From Circinella minor (lineage: Eukaryota > Mucoromycota > Mucoromycetes > Mucorales > Lichtheimiaceae): a stretch of 64,000 nucleotides of DNA. Below, piece after piece: positions 48,244 through 62,200 of the stretch. The stretch's first letter is position 1; every line of letters starts with the position of its first letter. The notes below the pieces were generated by a model that was given only the letters and a program-made list of their open reading frames with translations, was not told the origin of the DNA and did no database searches. Location of the stretch: NCBI GenBank assembly GCA_016758965.1, contig JAEPRB010000138.1, forward strand, positions 1 through 64,000, given 5' to 3'. The position numbers were made by a program, and so were the translations under genes.

Positions 48244-50025
48244 ATGGTTTTAATGGACGACGACATTGTAAATAAAGGAAACATTCCAACAACGTCGTCA
48301 GAAAGTCCTTCTATTACTGTTTCACATGCTGATGCTGTTGATGACAAAAAGCGACACAGTGGAGAATATAAAAATAACGAACTTATAGATTCAAGTACTT
48401 TTACATCAGCAACAACTTCTTCAACTCCTCAACGATCGTCGTCATTAAAAAAAGCTTCAACAGGAACAGTAACAAATAATAATAAAATGAACGATTTACC
48501 TTCTTCATCCGCTTCTTCTTTTCCTTCTCCTTCAACAACACCTAAACGATATGGTCAACATAATCGTACTCGATCGATTCATGTTTATAATAATAATAAT
48601 AATAGTTCAACTACAAAACCAAAACGACATCAACAACGAAGAGGGTCTCTTCCACCTTTACAAATTAGTACTAATAATTCTACTCTAAACAACAACAGTA
48701 ACAACAGCAATAATAAATTATCAGCAGTTGATTTTGGTTCACCTATACGATCTCCTTTTACTACATCTATACCACCTTTACCAGAAAAATTATCCATTCA
48801 AATAGCCCATCCAAAATCTGATATATTTATTCCTCATGCATTAAAAAATAAGAGCATATTGGAAAATTTAACTTATATTGGATTATGGTATTTCTTTTCT
48901 ACCTCATTATCTTTATACAACAAGAATTTAATGGGAAAAGATCGATTTAATTTCAATTTTCCATTATTATTAAGTGCCATTCATGCTGGAATTCATACAC
49001 TTGTTACATCTATTATGATGTCTGTAGGTGGAGATCGATGGAATAAGAAAACATCAAATCATCCTACTATTTCAACCCATGATTATTTATATAAAGTGGT
49101 TCCATGTGGTATAGCAGCAGCATTAGAAATTTGTTGTTCTAATGCAAGTTTAATGTATGTGACTTTATCTTTTTATACCATGGTCAAGTCATCCACTCCT
49201 ATTTGGGTCTTATTATTCTCTTTTATTTTTGGATTCGAAAAACCGCGGGTTCGGTTAGTGGCTATTATTGGTCTCATGGTAACAGGTGTCATTTTAACAG
49301 TAGAAGGAGAAACCAAATTTGATATGATTGGATTTATATTGGTATTAGTAGCTGCTGTAGTATCTGGATTAAGATGGAATTTAACTCAACTTTTATTACA
49401 ACAAGATCGTTTGGGAATGGATAATCCAATTGCTACACTCTATCATTTGAGTCCTATTATGTTTGTTACCATGTTATTTTTAAGTTTGATATTTGAAAAT
49501 CCTATTCATCAATTCAAGGAATCTGAACATTTTGATAATATATTTCATATTTTGGAATCATTTGGATTAATGTCTATTGGTGGTTTTCTTGGTAAGTTTT
49601 TTAATCTTATATAATTTCTCTCTTTTTATTAATAATAATTTTTTTTTTTATTTGTTAGCATTGGCAATGACGTTGGCTGAACTTTATTTAATCAAGAGTA
49701 CAAATACTGTAACACTTAGTGTAGCTGGTATTAGTAAAGAAATTGTTGTCATTACATTATCTGTTATATTTTTTGGAGATGTATTAACACCCAAGAATTT
49801 ACTCGGGTAAATATTATATAATTCATTTATATAACAAAACAATTCATGATTTTTTTTAACTTTAACCCTTTTTTTTTTTTTTTTTTTTTGTTTTTTAGTT
49901 TATTTGTATCAATATTAGGAATTATATGGTATAATTATTATAAGATGACAAAAGCTAAACAAACAGATAATGCACAATATCATATGATTCCCATGCATAC
50001 TTCATCAAGTAAACTTGAGGATTAA
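48244..50025 (+). CDS. Nucleotide-sugar/triose-phosphate-type transporter, SLC35C2-like
   Basis: Three exons: 48244-49591, 49659-49806, 49899-50025; 540 aa. About 200 N-terminal residues are hydrophilic, low complexity (Ser/Thr/Asn-rich, predicted cytosolic). The TPT domain follows: IGLWYFFSTSLSLYNKNLMG (TM1), PLLLSAIHAGIHTLVTSIMM, YVTLSFYTMVKSSTPIWVLL (the conserved TM region of TPT transporters), GLRWNLTQLLLQQ, and the last helices spread over exons 2-3. The tail is short and charged. This matches fungal and animal SLC35C2-type Golgi/ER carriers, whose substrate is poorly defined. I chose ATG 48244 rather than the in-frame upstream ATG at 48091 because the segment before it reads as T-rich leader. 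Confidence 0.9.
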
Positions 50026-50457
50026 AAAATCCTTATTATATATATATATATATATATCTATTATGTCGCGTGATTTGATCATACTTTATCTACTATAAAT
50101 CCCCCCCTATACACACACACACATCTCCTCATTTGTTCCCATGTTTTTTTTTAAAAAAAGGTAGAAAATCAATTTGTTAAAAGAGACATTTTATTTGATT
50201 TATTGAAACAAAAAAATCCATGAAAGGATTTTTTTTTTTTTTTTACATTGAGAGAAAAAAAGAGGATATATATATATACATAAGGAATATTTGATTTGTG
50301 GGGTTAGGGGGATGAGGGAAATAAGGAATATAACAAATGGGTGAATCTTTTTATACAAGATTTTAAGAAAGGGGTAGGAGGATATAGGATATGCTATGTA
50401 TAATATAAAATATATATTATATACAAGAAATTAAAAAAGTAAAAAAAAATATATAGT

Positions 50458-50898
50458 TTATCCATTATTTTTTTCATCTAATGGTTCTTTTTCATCAGTG
50501 ACGGGACTTACACCTACACGACGTGGGCCCCATGTCATTTTTGGAGCTTTTTGATAGACTGTATCTGGGGGTCGTGGTAAAGAAGATAATGTGGATGGTA
50601 AAATATACTAAAATAATTTAAAATATTTAAATATATTAATAAATGAAGAAGGTATTGTTCATATTGAATATACATACATCTGATTTTTGTTCCATACGAG
50701 TTTCTTTAAATTGAGATTCATAAATTAAATGTGTTCCTTGTCCTGTAGGTACTCTACGAGCTACACCATTATGATCAAGAACGACTTCATAAATTTTAGC
50801 CTAATTATTATTATTATTTAATAAGTTTATTACATTTTTTTATAATTTATATTCAATTTTTGAATTCATACCTCTTCTGCTGACATACAACAACCCAT
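50458..50898 (-). CDS. Small putative N-myristoylated/palmitoylated protein (99 aa)
   Basis: Family not recognised. Three exons on the minus strand: 50898-50872, 50800-50678, 50607-50458, giving 99 codons plus stop with clean GTATGA/GTATGT donors and TTAG/TTTAG acceptors. The protein starts MGCCMSAEE: Gly2 fits N-myristoylation and the two adjacent cysteines fit palmitoylation, as in LAMTOR1-type and G-alpha-like membrane anchors, though the rest does not resemble LAMTOR1. The middle (KIYEVVLDDHNGVARRVP, then HLIYESQFKETRM) looks folded; the end is Pro-rich (SLPRPPDTVYQKAPKMTWGP) and charged. Tail-to-tail with the SLC35C2-like gene. The coherent phase of all joins supports a real gene; expression is unverified. 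Confidence 0.7.
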
Positions 50899-52800
50899 AA
50901 TTGAATAGAATAATTTAAATAAAATAGAATAATTTGAATATAAAAGAAGAAGAAAAGAAATAACTATTTTTTTTTTACTTACCGGGTTTTTATTTTATAC
51001 AATGGACGAAACAATAGTGGAGTTTCTTTTTTTTTGGGGGGGAGAGAGAGAGATGATGGCTTTCTAAAAAAAAAAAAAGTTATATGTAAACACACTTCTA
51101 TTATGCTTGGCGCAGTATAGCTTAATCCTTTTTTGGGTTTGGCACTAAAAAAGGAATTTTTCTTTTTAAGATCAAAAAAAAAAAAATTTCGGCCAAGCCA
51201 AAAAAACAAAAGCCCGTTTTTTCTATTTTTAAATTTTTTTTTTTTTTGGTCGATCAAAAAAATAAAGTGACGTATTATAGAAACTATCAAAACTTTTTAG
51301 TTTAAACAGTTTAGTTCAACAAAGCAAACTAAATTAAGTCATTCTTTTACATTGCTATAATAATAACAATAATAATAATTAAATATTATATTTACAAAAA
51401 AAAAAAAAAAGTTATATATAAATATATATAGAAAGGTTATAAAATGTTATATAGGTCAAGTAAAATAACCAACCAAATACGGGCGGAACCATAACAAAAA
51501 GTAAGTATATATATATATATATTTATAACACAACATACATATATATATATGTGTATTCACCTTGACTACTTTGAGGTAACTTTTGAGGTAACCTTTAGGA
51601 CTTGAAATCCCATTGTTGCACCTAAAAAAAAAGGGACCAAAAAGACTAACCAACCAAAACAACAACAACAACAACAACAACAAAACACATAGTACAAGAA
51701 AGACTGTTTTGAACAGGTTGTTACTAAATATATCAAAAAGTAAATACTCAGCAAAAAAAAAAAAAAAAAAAAAACATTTTGTAAATATATATAGTCAAAT
51801 AGAAATAACAATTATTATGAATTATGAATTAAACTGCAGATATAATCATGATATCAACAATGCATAATATTATACATTATTATTTATTCTTAAATGTTAA
51901 ATCTATTCTACTTTTATAATAAAGTGATAGAAATGGGGGTTTTTTTACCTATACTGTACCTATAGGTCTTACTAATTTATTCTCAAATTGAATTTATAAA
52001 GTAAAATAAGCCTTACTTCTATATATATAAAAGATGGTAAATACTTATTCTTTTATCGACGATATCAAATGATTTTAATAAATAATAATTTTAACTGTCA
52101 AGTGTTTATGTTATTGTTATTACAACACTATTTTTGTTTAATAACATTAGTTTATTCAACTTTATGATTATATATGTCACGCTATAATAATATTCATCTT
52201 GTTATTATTATAAAAATTCATAAGATTTCTTGTCTTGTACATGATTTTTTTTCCTATAGTTACACGAACATGGCTGAAATGCATAAACTTTGATAAAATG
52301 TATTATGATTAATGCCATTGGTTGTGATATCTTGAAAGAAAACTAATTATCTATTTAAAAATACTTATAGTAGTTAATAGTTGCTATCATTGCATTATTC
52401 ATTCAATTTTTTTTTTTTTTTTTTGTTGGCATGGCAATTAAAAGTTAACCTTCTACTATCTTTATATTTATAATCGACTCACTGATGACAATATTATATA
52501 TATATAATAATAATAATAATATGTCAAATCACATAGTTATTACTAACTATTTTATAGTAAAAATAGAATAAATAGATTAATTGTTATAATATAAAATACA
52601 CGCTATTGGGAATCATAATCCTTTTATTTAAATGTTTCGTCCCAGTGAACACACTATGTTCTCTGTGTGTGTGTGTAACATCAAAAGAAAAAAAAATCGG
52701 GGTGGCTTATTTTAAAATTCCTGCTTTAACTAAAGTAACTTTTTTTTTTTTTCTGTTCAAAAAAAAAGTAACCCTTTTTTTTTTTTTTTCTTAATTCAAT
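50899..52800. other. 1.9-kb AT-rich spacer
   Basis: Upstream of both the small lipid-anchor gene (-) and UTP14 (+). Many homopolymers, a (CAA)n tract near 51657-51683 and TA repeats. Open frames here are homopolymer-driven. I see no additional gene. Confidence 0.5.
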
Positions 52801-53081
52801 ATGCCACCACAAAGAAAAGGAAAAAATAATAATAATAAAAACAACAATAACAACAAACGAAAAAATAAATCATCATTTAATGTTAAAGATGTATTTGAAG
52901 CAGACGACGACGATCGATCTTTAAAACGGAAAGGTCATGACTTGGATGACGTTGACGATTATGAATATGATGCTGAAAAAGGTGTTGCTTCAGAAGACGA
53001 TGAAGAAATTGAATCAGACGATGCATTTAATGATTCCGATGAAGAACGTTTTGAACATTTTAAATTCTCGGGTTCTAATAA

Positions 53082-53115
<34 letters not shown>

Positions 53116-55915
53116 TATATATCTATCTATTGAAACAATTTACTAAAATTGTTTTTGTTTAGGATAAAAAATCGAAACATCAAAAAGAAGATGAAGATGA
53201 ATTGTCTGAACAAGAAATTAATATGGATGAAAGTGATAGTGAAGAAGAAGAAGAAGAAGATGGTGAAGGATTTATGGATATTTCAACAATGCTTGATAAT
53301 AGTAGCGATAATGAACAATCATCTCATAAAGATGCTTTAAAATCATTATTACAACAAGAAAGTGATTCTGAATCAGATGATGAAGCTTTGATATTATCGA
53401 ATGATGATGAATCAGATGATGATAACGATGCTATGGATGATGTTAAATTCATTGAATCTTTGGAAACCAAAAAACGTAAACGAGATGAAACTGAAATGAC
53501 TAAAAAACGTCAACGACAACAAGAAAGAACCGAAGTATATGAAGAAAATGAATTTAATTTAATTGCACGTGGTACGGGTGATCATACAGAAAGCAATAAA
53601 AAGAAACTTGATTTAAATGATTTAATGGATACGATGGATAATGAAGGAACATTTACATCTATGCGTAAATCATTATTGGAATTGGATGGTAAAGGTAAAA
53701 ATGTCGTTAAATCAGCACTTGAAGCACCTGCAGCCAAACGTATTCAAGATCGTGCCGATCGTCAAGCTGCTTATCAAGAAGCAAATAAAGAAGTCGGTCG
53801 ATGGGAACCCACTGTCAATGAAATTCGACAAGCAGAACATTTACATTTCCCATTATTGAATCAAGCGGATTATAAAGCTGCTTCCACCAAAAAAAATATT
53901 ACGAGTGCTACTTTGGCAAGTAAATTTTCTGCACAAACGACAATGGAACAACAAATTGAACAAGCATTAAGTCAAGCAGGCATGAAAGATGAAGAATTGG
54001 AAGAATTTGAAGCATTACAATTAAATAAATTATCTGTGGATGAAGTTCAAAAACGTCGTCAAGAATTACAAATGATGCGTGAATTAATGTTCCGAAGTGA
54101 AATTAAAGCCAAACGATTAAAAAAGATCAAATCCAAGAGTTATCGTAAATTACAACGTAAAGAAAAAGCACGTCAAGAATTACAAGCAGCTGGTATTGGA
54201 CATGAAGTAGATCATGATATGGATGCAGATGAACAAATGAAAGCAGCCATGTCAAGAGCAGAAGAACGTATGTCACTTAAACATAAAAATACAAGTCAAT
54301 GGGCTAAAAGAGCTTTGGCACGTGGTCAACAAGATGAAGGTACACGTGAAGCTATTTTGGAACAATTAAAACGTGGTGAAGAATTACGAAAAAAAGTACA
54401 AGGTATCGATTCTGGATCGGATTCAGATTATAGCAGTGATGATGACGAAGAGGATGAAAATCATAAAGATGATATTACCAATGACCTTGAAAAACTTCAA
54501 AATGAAATTGATGAGGAAACTCAAGATACCCAAACCAAAAAAGGTCTTCTTGGTATGAAGTTTATGCAAGAAGCTGAAAAGAAAAAAATGGCATCTACGA
54601 AAGCTATGGTGGATGATTTTCAAACAGAATGGCTTAATGAAGATCAAGAAGAAAAAGAAAAAAGTGAAACACATAATGGTATTGGAAAATCGATTCAAAA
54701 TAATCCAGGTCGATTGACCTTTGGTACTGTTAAAAGCAAGGTAACAAAAAAAAAAAAAGAAAAAATTGAGTATATATTATTTTAATTTGATAAACTAAAA
54801 AAAAATTATAAAAATAGATGTCTGGATCAAGTACTACTCCAAAATCAGATATTAAAATAAATTTGAATGATGCAGGTCAAATTAAAAAAGTATCTCATTC
54901 AGCAGCACATACAACACGTACATCAGGCACAATAGAAACTAAGAGTGCATTAGATGCTGAATTGGATGATAATGATAATGAAGTGAGTCCATGGTTACAA
55001 CAAGTTGAATCGCGTGTCAAGGGTAAAAAAGCATCCAAGAAACATAATACAACCAAAGGCAAGATTGAAGATAAAGCAGAATTAAATATTGAAAAAATTA
55101 AAAAGTCTCGTAAAGGTGCTGAAGAAAAACCGGAAGAGATTGAACTTGATTTATCACAAACATTATCTATGAAAGATAAAAAGAAATTGACTGCTTCAAT
55201 TGCTGGTGGTAATACTTTAACAACAACAAAAGAAGAAGAAGAAGAAGAAGAAGAAAAACCTCAACAACAAAAGCCATTGAATAAAAAGAAACAAGATATA
55301 TCCACAGTAACATCAAGTCAACTTAGTGATGATGATAATGAAGATTATTCTTCAGATGATGGAATGATTCATTCTTCTAATAAGATGGCATTTCAACAAA
55401 AAGAACTTGTTGCTCGAGCCTTTGCTAATGATAATGTAACACAAGAATTTGAATTGGAAAAAGCGGCTACTATAAAAGAACAAGGAGATCAAACTGAAGA
55501 TTTAACATTACCTGGTTGGGGTTCTTGGGGTGGTAAAGGAATGAAGAAGAAAAAGAATAAGATTATTAAAACGAATAAAGGTGTTGATCCATTGAAACGA
55601 AAAGATGCTAAACTTAAGAATGTTATTATTAATGAAAAACGAAACAAAAAGGTAAATATATATATATTTATATTTATATTATTTTAAAAAGCTTTCAATA
55701 CTGAATCAAATTCATTATAACTTTGATAGATTGAAAGATATGAAATTACTCAAGTACCATTTCCATTTCAAACAATGGAACAATATGAAAGATCATTACG
55801 TGCACCTGTTGGTAAAGAATGGAATACACGTGATACATTCCAAAAGGTTACAAAACCAAAAATTATTACAAAATTGGGTACTGTTATCAATCCACTCGAT
55901 GCACCTTTCAAATAA
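52801..55915 (+). CDS. UTP14: U3 snoRNP / SSU processome protein Utp14
   Basis: Four exons: 52801-53082, 53163-54740, 54818-55651, 55730-55915; 959 aa, within the family range. The N-terminus is Lys/Asn-rich and strongly acidic (Asp/Glu/Ser repeats). The central part has RIQDRADRQAAYQEANKEVGRWEPTV, KIKSKSYRKLQRKEKARQEL (the conserved SKxYRK-type basic box) and ERMSLKHKNTSQWAKRALAR, a Utp14 signature. The C-terminus has PGWGSWGGKG and ends in the conserved DTFQKVTKPKIITKLGTVINPL motif. Utp14 acts in the nucleolus in 18S pre-rRNA processing and activates the DEAH helicase Dhr1. The first intron contains an expanded (ATA)n tract. Its neighbours are unrelated. Confidence 0.94.
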
Positions 55916-56148
55916 TCCATTCCTCCTCCTCCTCCCCCCTCCCAATTACTCCCGTTCCATTTATACAACTCATTTTTCTTTCTTTCTTCGAAACTCATCC
56001 TAAATACGTATCACATAATAAACTTTTTTTATATTATTGTGTAAATTATAATATATAATGGTTTGTAAATAAATTAAAAAAGATAATACATTTTTCATGC
56101 ATTATATATGTTTTGTGTAACAAACAAAAAAGTATAGAATATTATAAT

Positions 56149-57183
56149 TCACCAATAAGTACTTTTTCTTCTTTCTTGAATAAATCCATATTTTTTCTTT
56201 TTTTTAATATGATTGGTTGTTATGATTTCTTCTTTTGTTTGTATCATTGATTTTTGTTGTTGTGGCAATATACGTCCTTTAAGAAAATTACCAATAGCTG
56301 TAAAATATCCATTTTGCATACATGTATCATTATGCATTCCATGAGGAAATTGTACCCAATCTTTACTTTTATAACTTTGACATGAATCAAATAATTGACG
56401 CATATGTTCTGGTGGTATTAATTCATCACATGCTCCTGAAAGAAATAATATGGGCGTTTTTTGAATTTTTTTAACACTATTTTCTGATGACCAATGTTGA
56501 TGACATAAAAATGTAAAATGTTTAAGTATAGGTAATACATGAGGTATTAATTTAGGCTATCATATAATATTGAATAATAATAATAATAATAATTAGATTT
56601 CTATCTATTTTTTTTATAAGTAATAATATTTAAGATGAAATAAATATACCGTACAACACTTAAAAATGTATTTTCAACAATAAGACCAGAAAAATAGGAT
56701 TCATTTCTTGATACTAAATCAATAGCAACAGCTCCTCCAATAGATTGTCCATAAGCAATAAGTAAAGTTTTTTTTAATATAGGATGTTTAAGAACATAAT
56801 CTAATAATGTCTATTTTAAAATAAATAAATAAATATATAATAATAATAATAATAATACTTTTTTATAATTTTATAGTGATAATTTTACCTGTGCATCCAT
56901 TCGTAAACCTTTTTCATTAGGTTTCCCTTCACTAAATCCATAACTATATATATATAATTAAAAAGATTAATCACTAGTTTATTTTTTTTTCTTTTTATTA
57001 TTAATAAATACCCTCTATAAGAAAGCATAACAACATTACAACGATGTCTTTCATGAAATACTTTGGCAATGGGTAATCGATGACCCTATAAAATAAAAAA
57101 TAATATAATATTAATAAAAAAGTTATATATATATATATATAAATATAAATAAACTTACCATATTACCAGCATTAGCCTATATA

Positions 57184-57216
<33 letters not shown>

Positions 57217-57728
57217 TAGATTTATGAAAAAAAAAAAAAAAAGCTAGAAAAATAAAAAAAAATAAACTTGCATGAAAATAAAGAATTGTAGGTGCTTCAA
57301 TTATTTCTTTTAAATTTTCACTTATCATCATAACATATGTATGTAATCGAATATGATCTTTTGTTTCAAGTCTTTCTTCAGTAAAATATTGAATACCATA
57401 ATCCGATGGTTTAGCTACCTTTTTATTATTATTTATTATTATTTTGTATAATGAATACATTTGTTTTTTTTAACATAAATAAATAAATTACATGAATTCT
57501 TGATCCTTCTGGAAATGAACTTGGATAAATAAGTTCACTTTGATATAAATATAAAAGTGCAGCTCCTGTTAAACTTGCTAATCCATTACCCAATAAGGAT
57601 AAGTTGGGTATAACAACAAATGAAGATGGTGTATTATTTGTTGACGATTGAGATGATAATGACAAAGTAGGTGTTGATAAAGATGAAATAGATGATTCTT
57701 CATCATCGAATCGTTCTTTTTTTGACAT
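56149..57728 (-). CDS. Bem46/ABHD13-type alpha/beta hydrolase
   Basis: Seven exons on the minus strand: 57728-57492, 57418-57272, 57176-57159, 57085-57012, 56943-56889, 56810-56655, 56556-56149; 364 aa. A Ser-rich N-terminus is followed by a hydrophobic anchor (GNGLASLTGAALLYLYQ). The hydrolase core follows: ANAGNMGHRLP, VVMLSYRGYGFSEG, then the nucleophile elbow YGQSIGGAVA (Ser), LSGACDELIPP (Asp) and FPHGMHNDTC (His), i.e. a complete catalytic triad. Bem46 proteins are membrane-anchored serine hydrolases at the ER/plasma-membrane periphery, linked to fungal polarity, with unknown substrate. Intron 2 requires a GC donor (GCAAGT at 57271-57266) to give FH-ANAGNMG. The C-terminal tail is Lys-rich. 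Exon 3 is only 18 nt. Confidence 0.9.
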
Positions 57729-59264
57729 TATTAAAAATAAATAAAAAAATAAATAAAAAAATAAATAATAATAATAAAGAAAAAGAAAGAAAAAGAAAAA
57801 AACGAATAAAGGAGAACTTAAATGTTTATTATCAAATAAAAACAAATTGTATTTGAAACCATGTTTATCATCTTTTAAAAAAGAGAAAGTAATAGATACT
57901 GGTTGTTTAGTAAAATCTATGGGTTTTCAAATAGACAGACTCTTTTTTAAAGGGGTGTTAATAATAGGACAAAGAAAAAAAAAAAGGGGATTTTTATCAA
58001 TCAAGGAGAAAGTCTAAATAAAAAAAATGATAAGCTTCTATATATATATATATATTATTGTCAATCCCTCAAATTTCTTATCAGTTCAAAGACATGTTCT
58101 GGAGGGATAAAAATACATTTTTTATTTATAATTACTAATATTTTGTTAGTAATAAATATATATATATATATACAATGTCTTTTTTGAAATAATTCATCTC
58201 TTTTTGCAAGATAACATAATACTTTTCAGCTGGGAAGGGAAGTGGGGGGGGGGAACAATTTGTTGTACAAAAAAAAAATATTCTTTTTCCTCTCCGCTGA
58301 ATTTTTCAAAATATATATGAAAAATTCATATTATGTAAATATATTATCAGTAATAAAATTTAATAAGACTTAAACCACCTGATAAATAAACCGGACTTTT
58401 TATATATGTATGTATATGCACATAGTTTTTTAAAAAAAAGCCTTGATCATATTACCGTAATTTAGTATATATATTATGAGAGGTATAAAAAAAAAAGTTG
58501 TCAAAACAGAGAAAAGTGATTGGGAAAAAAAAAAAAGCAAAACAGACTATTTTACTTTTTTAAAAGTCCGGTTTCCAAGGTTACATAAGTAATGTACTAC
58601 TCAACTACTACTACTACTACTACCTAACTTACTATTAACTAACTTACAAACTGTGTAATTTTACGGCAGGCCGTCTTCTTTTTTTCTTCTCACTCCTCTT
58701 TATAAATATATATATATTTTCTCTCCTCTTTTTTTTTTCCTTTTCTTCGTGTGTTTAAAAAAAGAAAAAGTGTGTGTTTTTATCCTTACTAGTTTATTAT
58801 ATATAATATTCTTTTTTTTTAAAGGTACGTTTCACTTTTTAAATAAGGGTCCACGACACTCCATTCATCATCTGTCTTTTTTTTTTTTTTTTTTTTAAAT
58901 GACAGCTCCTTTATTTTATTAAAAAAAACTTTCTCCCTTCTCTTTATCTTATAAATATAGGTTGAAAAAAAAAAGTATAAACATCCCTTAATTATTCATT
59001 AACTTTTTTTTTTACTAATAATTCATTGTTAAAAACCTTTTTTTTTTTTTTTACATACCAAAACCGCGCATGCGGCATCTACTCTTTTTCTTCTCCTCTC
59101 GTTCCTTTTTTTAATTCTTTACTCTCTCTCCTCCAACCACGAAAAACATACCTTCTCTCCTTATATATATATATATATATATATATTTACTTTCGAAAAA
59201 CACACACACTTTTTTTTTTCCTTTCCCCGGGATTAATATACTACATTTTTTTTAAAAAAATAAT
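57729..59264. promoter_or_regulatory. 1.5-kb divergent intergenic region (Bem46 / Mor2)
   Basis: AT-rich, with a G8 run (58244-58251), TA repeats (58041-58055, 59162-59186) and, before the Mor2 start, long pyrimidine tracts (CTCTTTTTCTTCTCCTCTCG and similar) typical of fungal core promoters. I see no gene. Confidence 0.5.
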
Positions 59265-62200
59265 ATGAGTGCTGATACAAAACTTATTTTGAGTCTTGTC
59301 AATCGAATCGCTGTCAGGGTAAATAATTATATATATATATAATCAATAAAAAGAAACAAAAAATAATAATAATAATAATAATAATAATAATCGAAATTCT
59401 AGATGTTTAAAAATATAAATATTAAAAAAAAAAAAAACTATTCTTTTTAAATTCTCAACTTAGTTACCGAGTAATAATGGACGACAATTAGATAATTTGG
59501 AAAGCGATCCTTTAATTCAACAAACGTAAAATTATATTTTATTTTTCTATTCTTTATTTATTTTTAATATATTCCAAAGTAGAAAAAAAAAACTAACTAA
59601 ATAACGTTTTGTGTTTGTATTTTTTTTTTTTTGGGGGGGGGGAAAACAATATAGAGGTAAGCTTATTTTTTTTTAACTTTTTCTATCGATTCTCGATTTT
59701 TTTTTTTTTTTTTAAAAAAAAAATATAACCTTAATTTTTTTATTTTATTTTCGTTTGGTTAGTGGCCGCTTTGATAGAACTCTCCAAGTTTAGATTACCA
59801 ACTATTGCAAGTACTTTAGTTACTGTATTGGAAAATATATCAAAGGTATAACCGTGGGGCGAAGGATTGAAAAAAAAAAAGAGAAATTGTAGGGGAAAGA
59901 TTATATAATCAATATATATTCACACACTTTAAAAAATAGTCATCACCGATTGCGATATCAGACGAATTTATACCATACGATGTATTGCAATCACAACTTT
60001 TTTTATTACGTATGTTATCAGCATGTATGCAACATCATTGGCAATTTTATCGTCAATCACGAAAAACAATGTCAACACATAGTAGTTCCAATGATTCAGT
60101 TGCTCCTCCTCCACCACAATCACCTGTATCCAGTATGTTAAGTCGTGAAGGATCTATGCATAGTGCAGCAGAAACGTATCATTCCAGTAGTAGTCATAGC
60201 AACTATAATCATAATCATAACCATAACAACAATATGAATAGTGGTATCAACAATAATAGTAGTCATGATTTATTACCTGGTGAATTAGAAGATCCACCAC
60301 CATTGGAAGATAATTTAGCTAAATATATTGTTGCTATCATGTCACGATTTATGCATCAAATGGCAACATCAGAAGAACGTGATGTTGGAGCTGGTGTAGC
60401 CAATATTATGACACGAACAGAATATAATGCTACAGGAACAGGCAGTAATTCTTCAGATATTATGCTTGATATTTATAAAGCAGCAAGTCGTGTCGTATTT
60501 TATGTTAGTGCAAGTAATTGGTCCATTATGTTTAGTAAAATCAAAGCTCGAATTTTATATTTATCTACCACAATGGATGAAAATCCAGAAACTGCCGATA
60601 TGCGATTATTAGAATGTTCAGCATTAAATGCAAGAAGATTAAGCATGATTTTAACAGGTAAAAAAAAAAGAAAAGAAAGAAACAAAAAAAAAAAAACTTT
60701 TATGACTGATTATTTTTATGTTTCATTATTATATAGAATTATGTTCTACATTTATGCATTTAAAGAAATCAGCTCAATTATTTGTTGCGGTTACTTTACG
60801 TCGTGCTATTTGGAATTGGATTGAAACATATCCTTCTGAATTTATGCGATTATGTCATAGTCAAAAACGATTAGATGGTGGTCCAGAAATTTTATTTGAT
60901 ATTTGTAATTCACTTGCGGATACAACAAGAAAGAAAGCAGTTTTATGGCCACTACAAACCATGTTGTTGATTTTATGTCCTGACGTTTTACTTGCATCAG
61001 CGTTATCTGAAAGTAGAGGAGTACAAAACAAAAAGGTGATTTTTTTTTTTGCAATTTATTTGGGAAAGGAACGTGAAAATTGAATCATTTCAATAAGAGG
61101 AAAAAAAAAAAGCTTATTTTTATATACATTTTTTTTTTAATATAATGATTAGACAATTTTCCTCAGTGCATTGAAAAAATCATTGAAAGGAACACGTATG
61201 GCAGAATTAGCTGCAATTTGTTATGTGGATATTTGCAAGGCTGCTACTTATGTTTCTAAATCCGATGTTTCCGCTCTACGTCATATTGTTCCTGATATTG
61301 AAAATGAACTCAAGGAAAAATTATTTGATATTCAACGACCCTTGATTGCAGATAGTTTAATGGGTAATCTCGGTATTATCATTGATCATAGATGTCTCCT
61401 TGCTGATTGTCTTGTTGCCATGTTTCGATTAAATCCACGTGGGGTGATTCATAGTTTATTCCCAACTTGTCTTGATGATCGTGCTCCTACATTATTTAAA
61501 ATGTCTCTTGTAAAAGCATGTCTTGCTTTGGCTGCTGAAGAAAATCGATTACCTTGGAACCCACCAGTATCTGCTCTGTATGATTCGCTGTGCGGACCTT
61601 TACGTAGACTCTTTTTGGATTTTACAAGTCGTGATCCAGCTAAATCAGATACAAGTAGTCAAACAACAACACAATCATCTTCAGGTCGCAAGACAATCAT
61701 CAATCCATCTATAGATAAAAAAACTAAACGTACAGAGACACGTAATGTGATTTTTACCGAACGATGTGAACTTATTTTAGATGTATTACGTCTTTATCAA
61801 ACGGATCCCAAGCTGGCTATCTTGGTAAGTTATATTAGAAGGGAAAAAAAAACGAGTTAGGAACAGTGATTAGGAAGAACTGGGAGAGAGAGAGAGAGAG
61901 AGGGAGGAAATGAAAGAAATAGAAATGAAAATCGAATGATTCTAATTTTATTTATTTTAATCAATTTTATAGGGAGATAACGAAGATCGTTATGAACAAA
62001 ATGCTTCTGTCATGGTTGCTATTACAAACTGTTTACGTGATACAAGACCCATTGTTCGTGATGCTGCTGCTGAATGTTTATCTAAATTACATACACCAGA
62101 TTATATTATGGCATGGGGTACTTCAAATAGATTCATGGAGTCATTCTGGAAAATATCATCTCAAGTCGTATTTACTCTCGCAAAACAACTGCTGGATACC

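Noticed and set aside
56649..56654. Bem46 exon 6 donor at CG/GTATAT
   Set aside because: That phase leads to an immediate stop in exon 7; the GTACGG donor five bases upstream gives TFLSVPKLIPHVLP, as in homologues.
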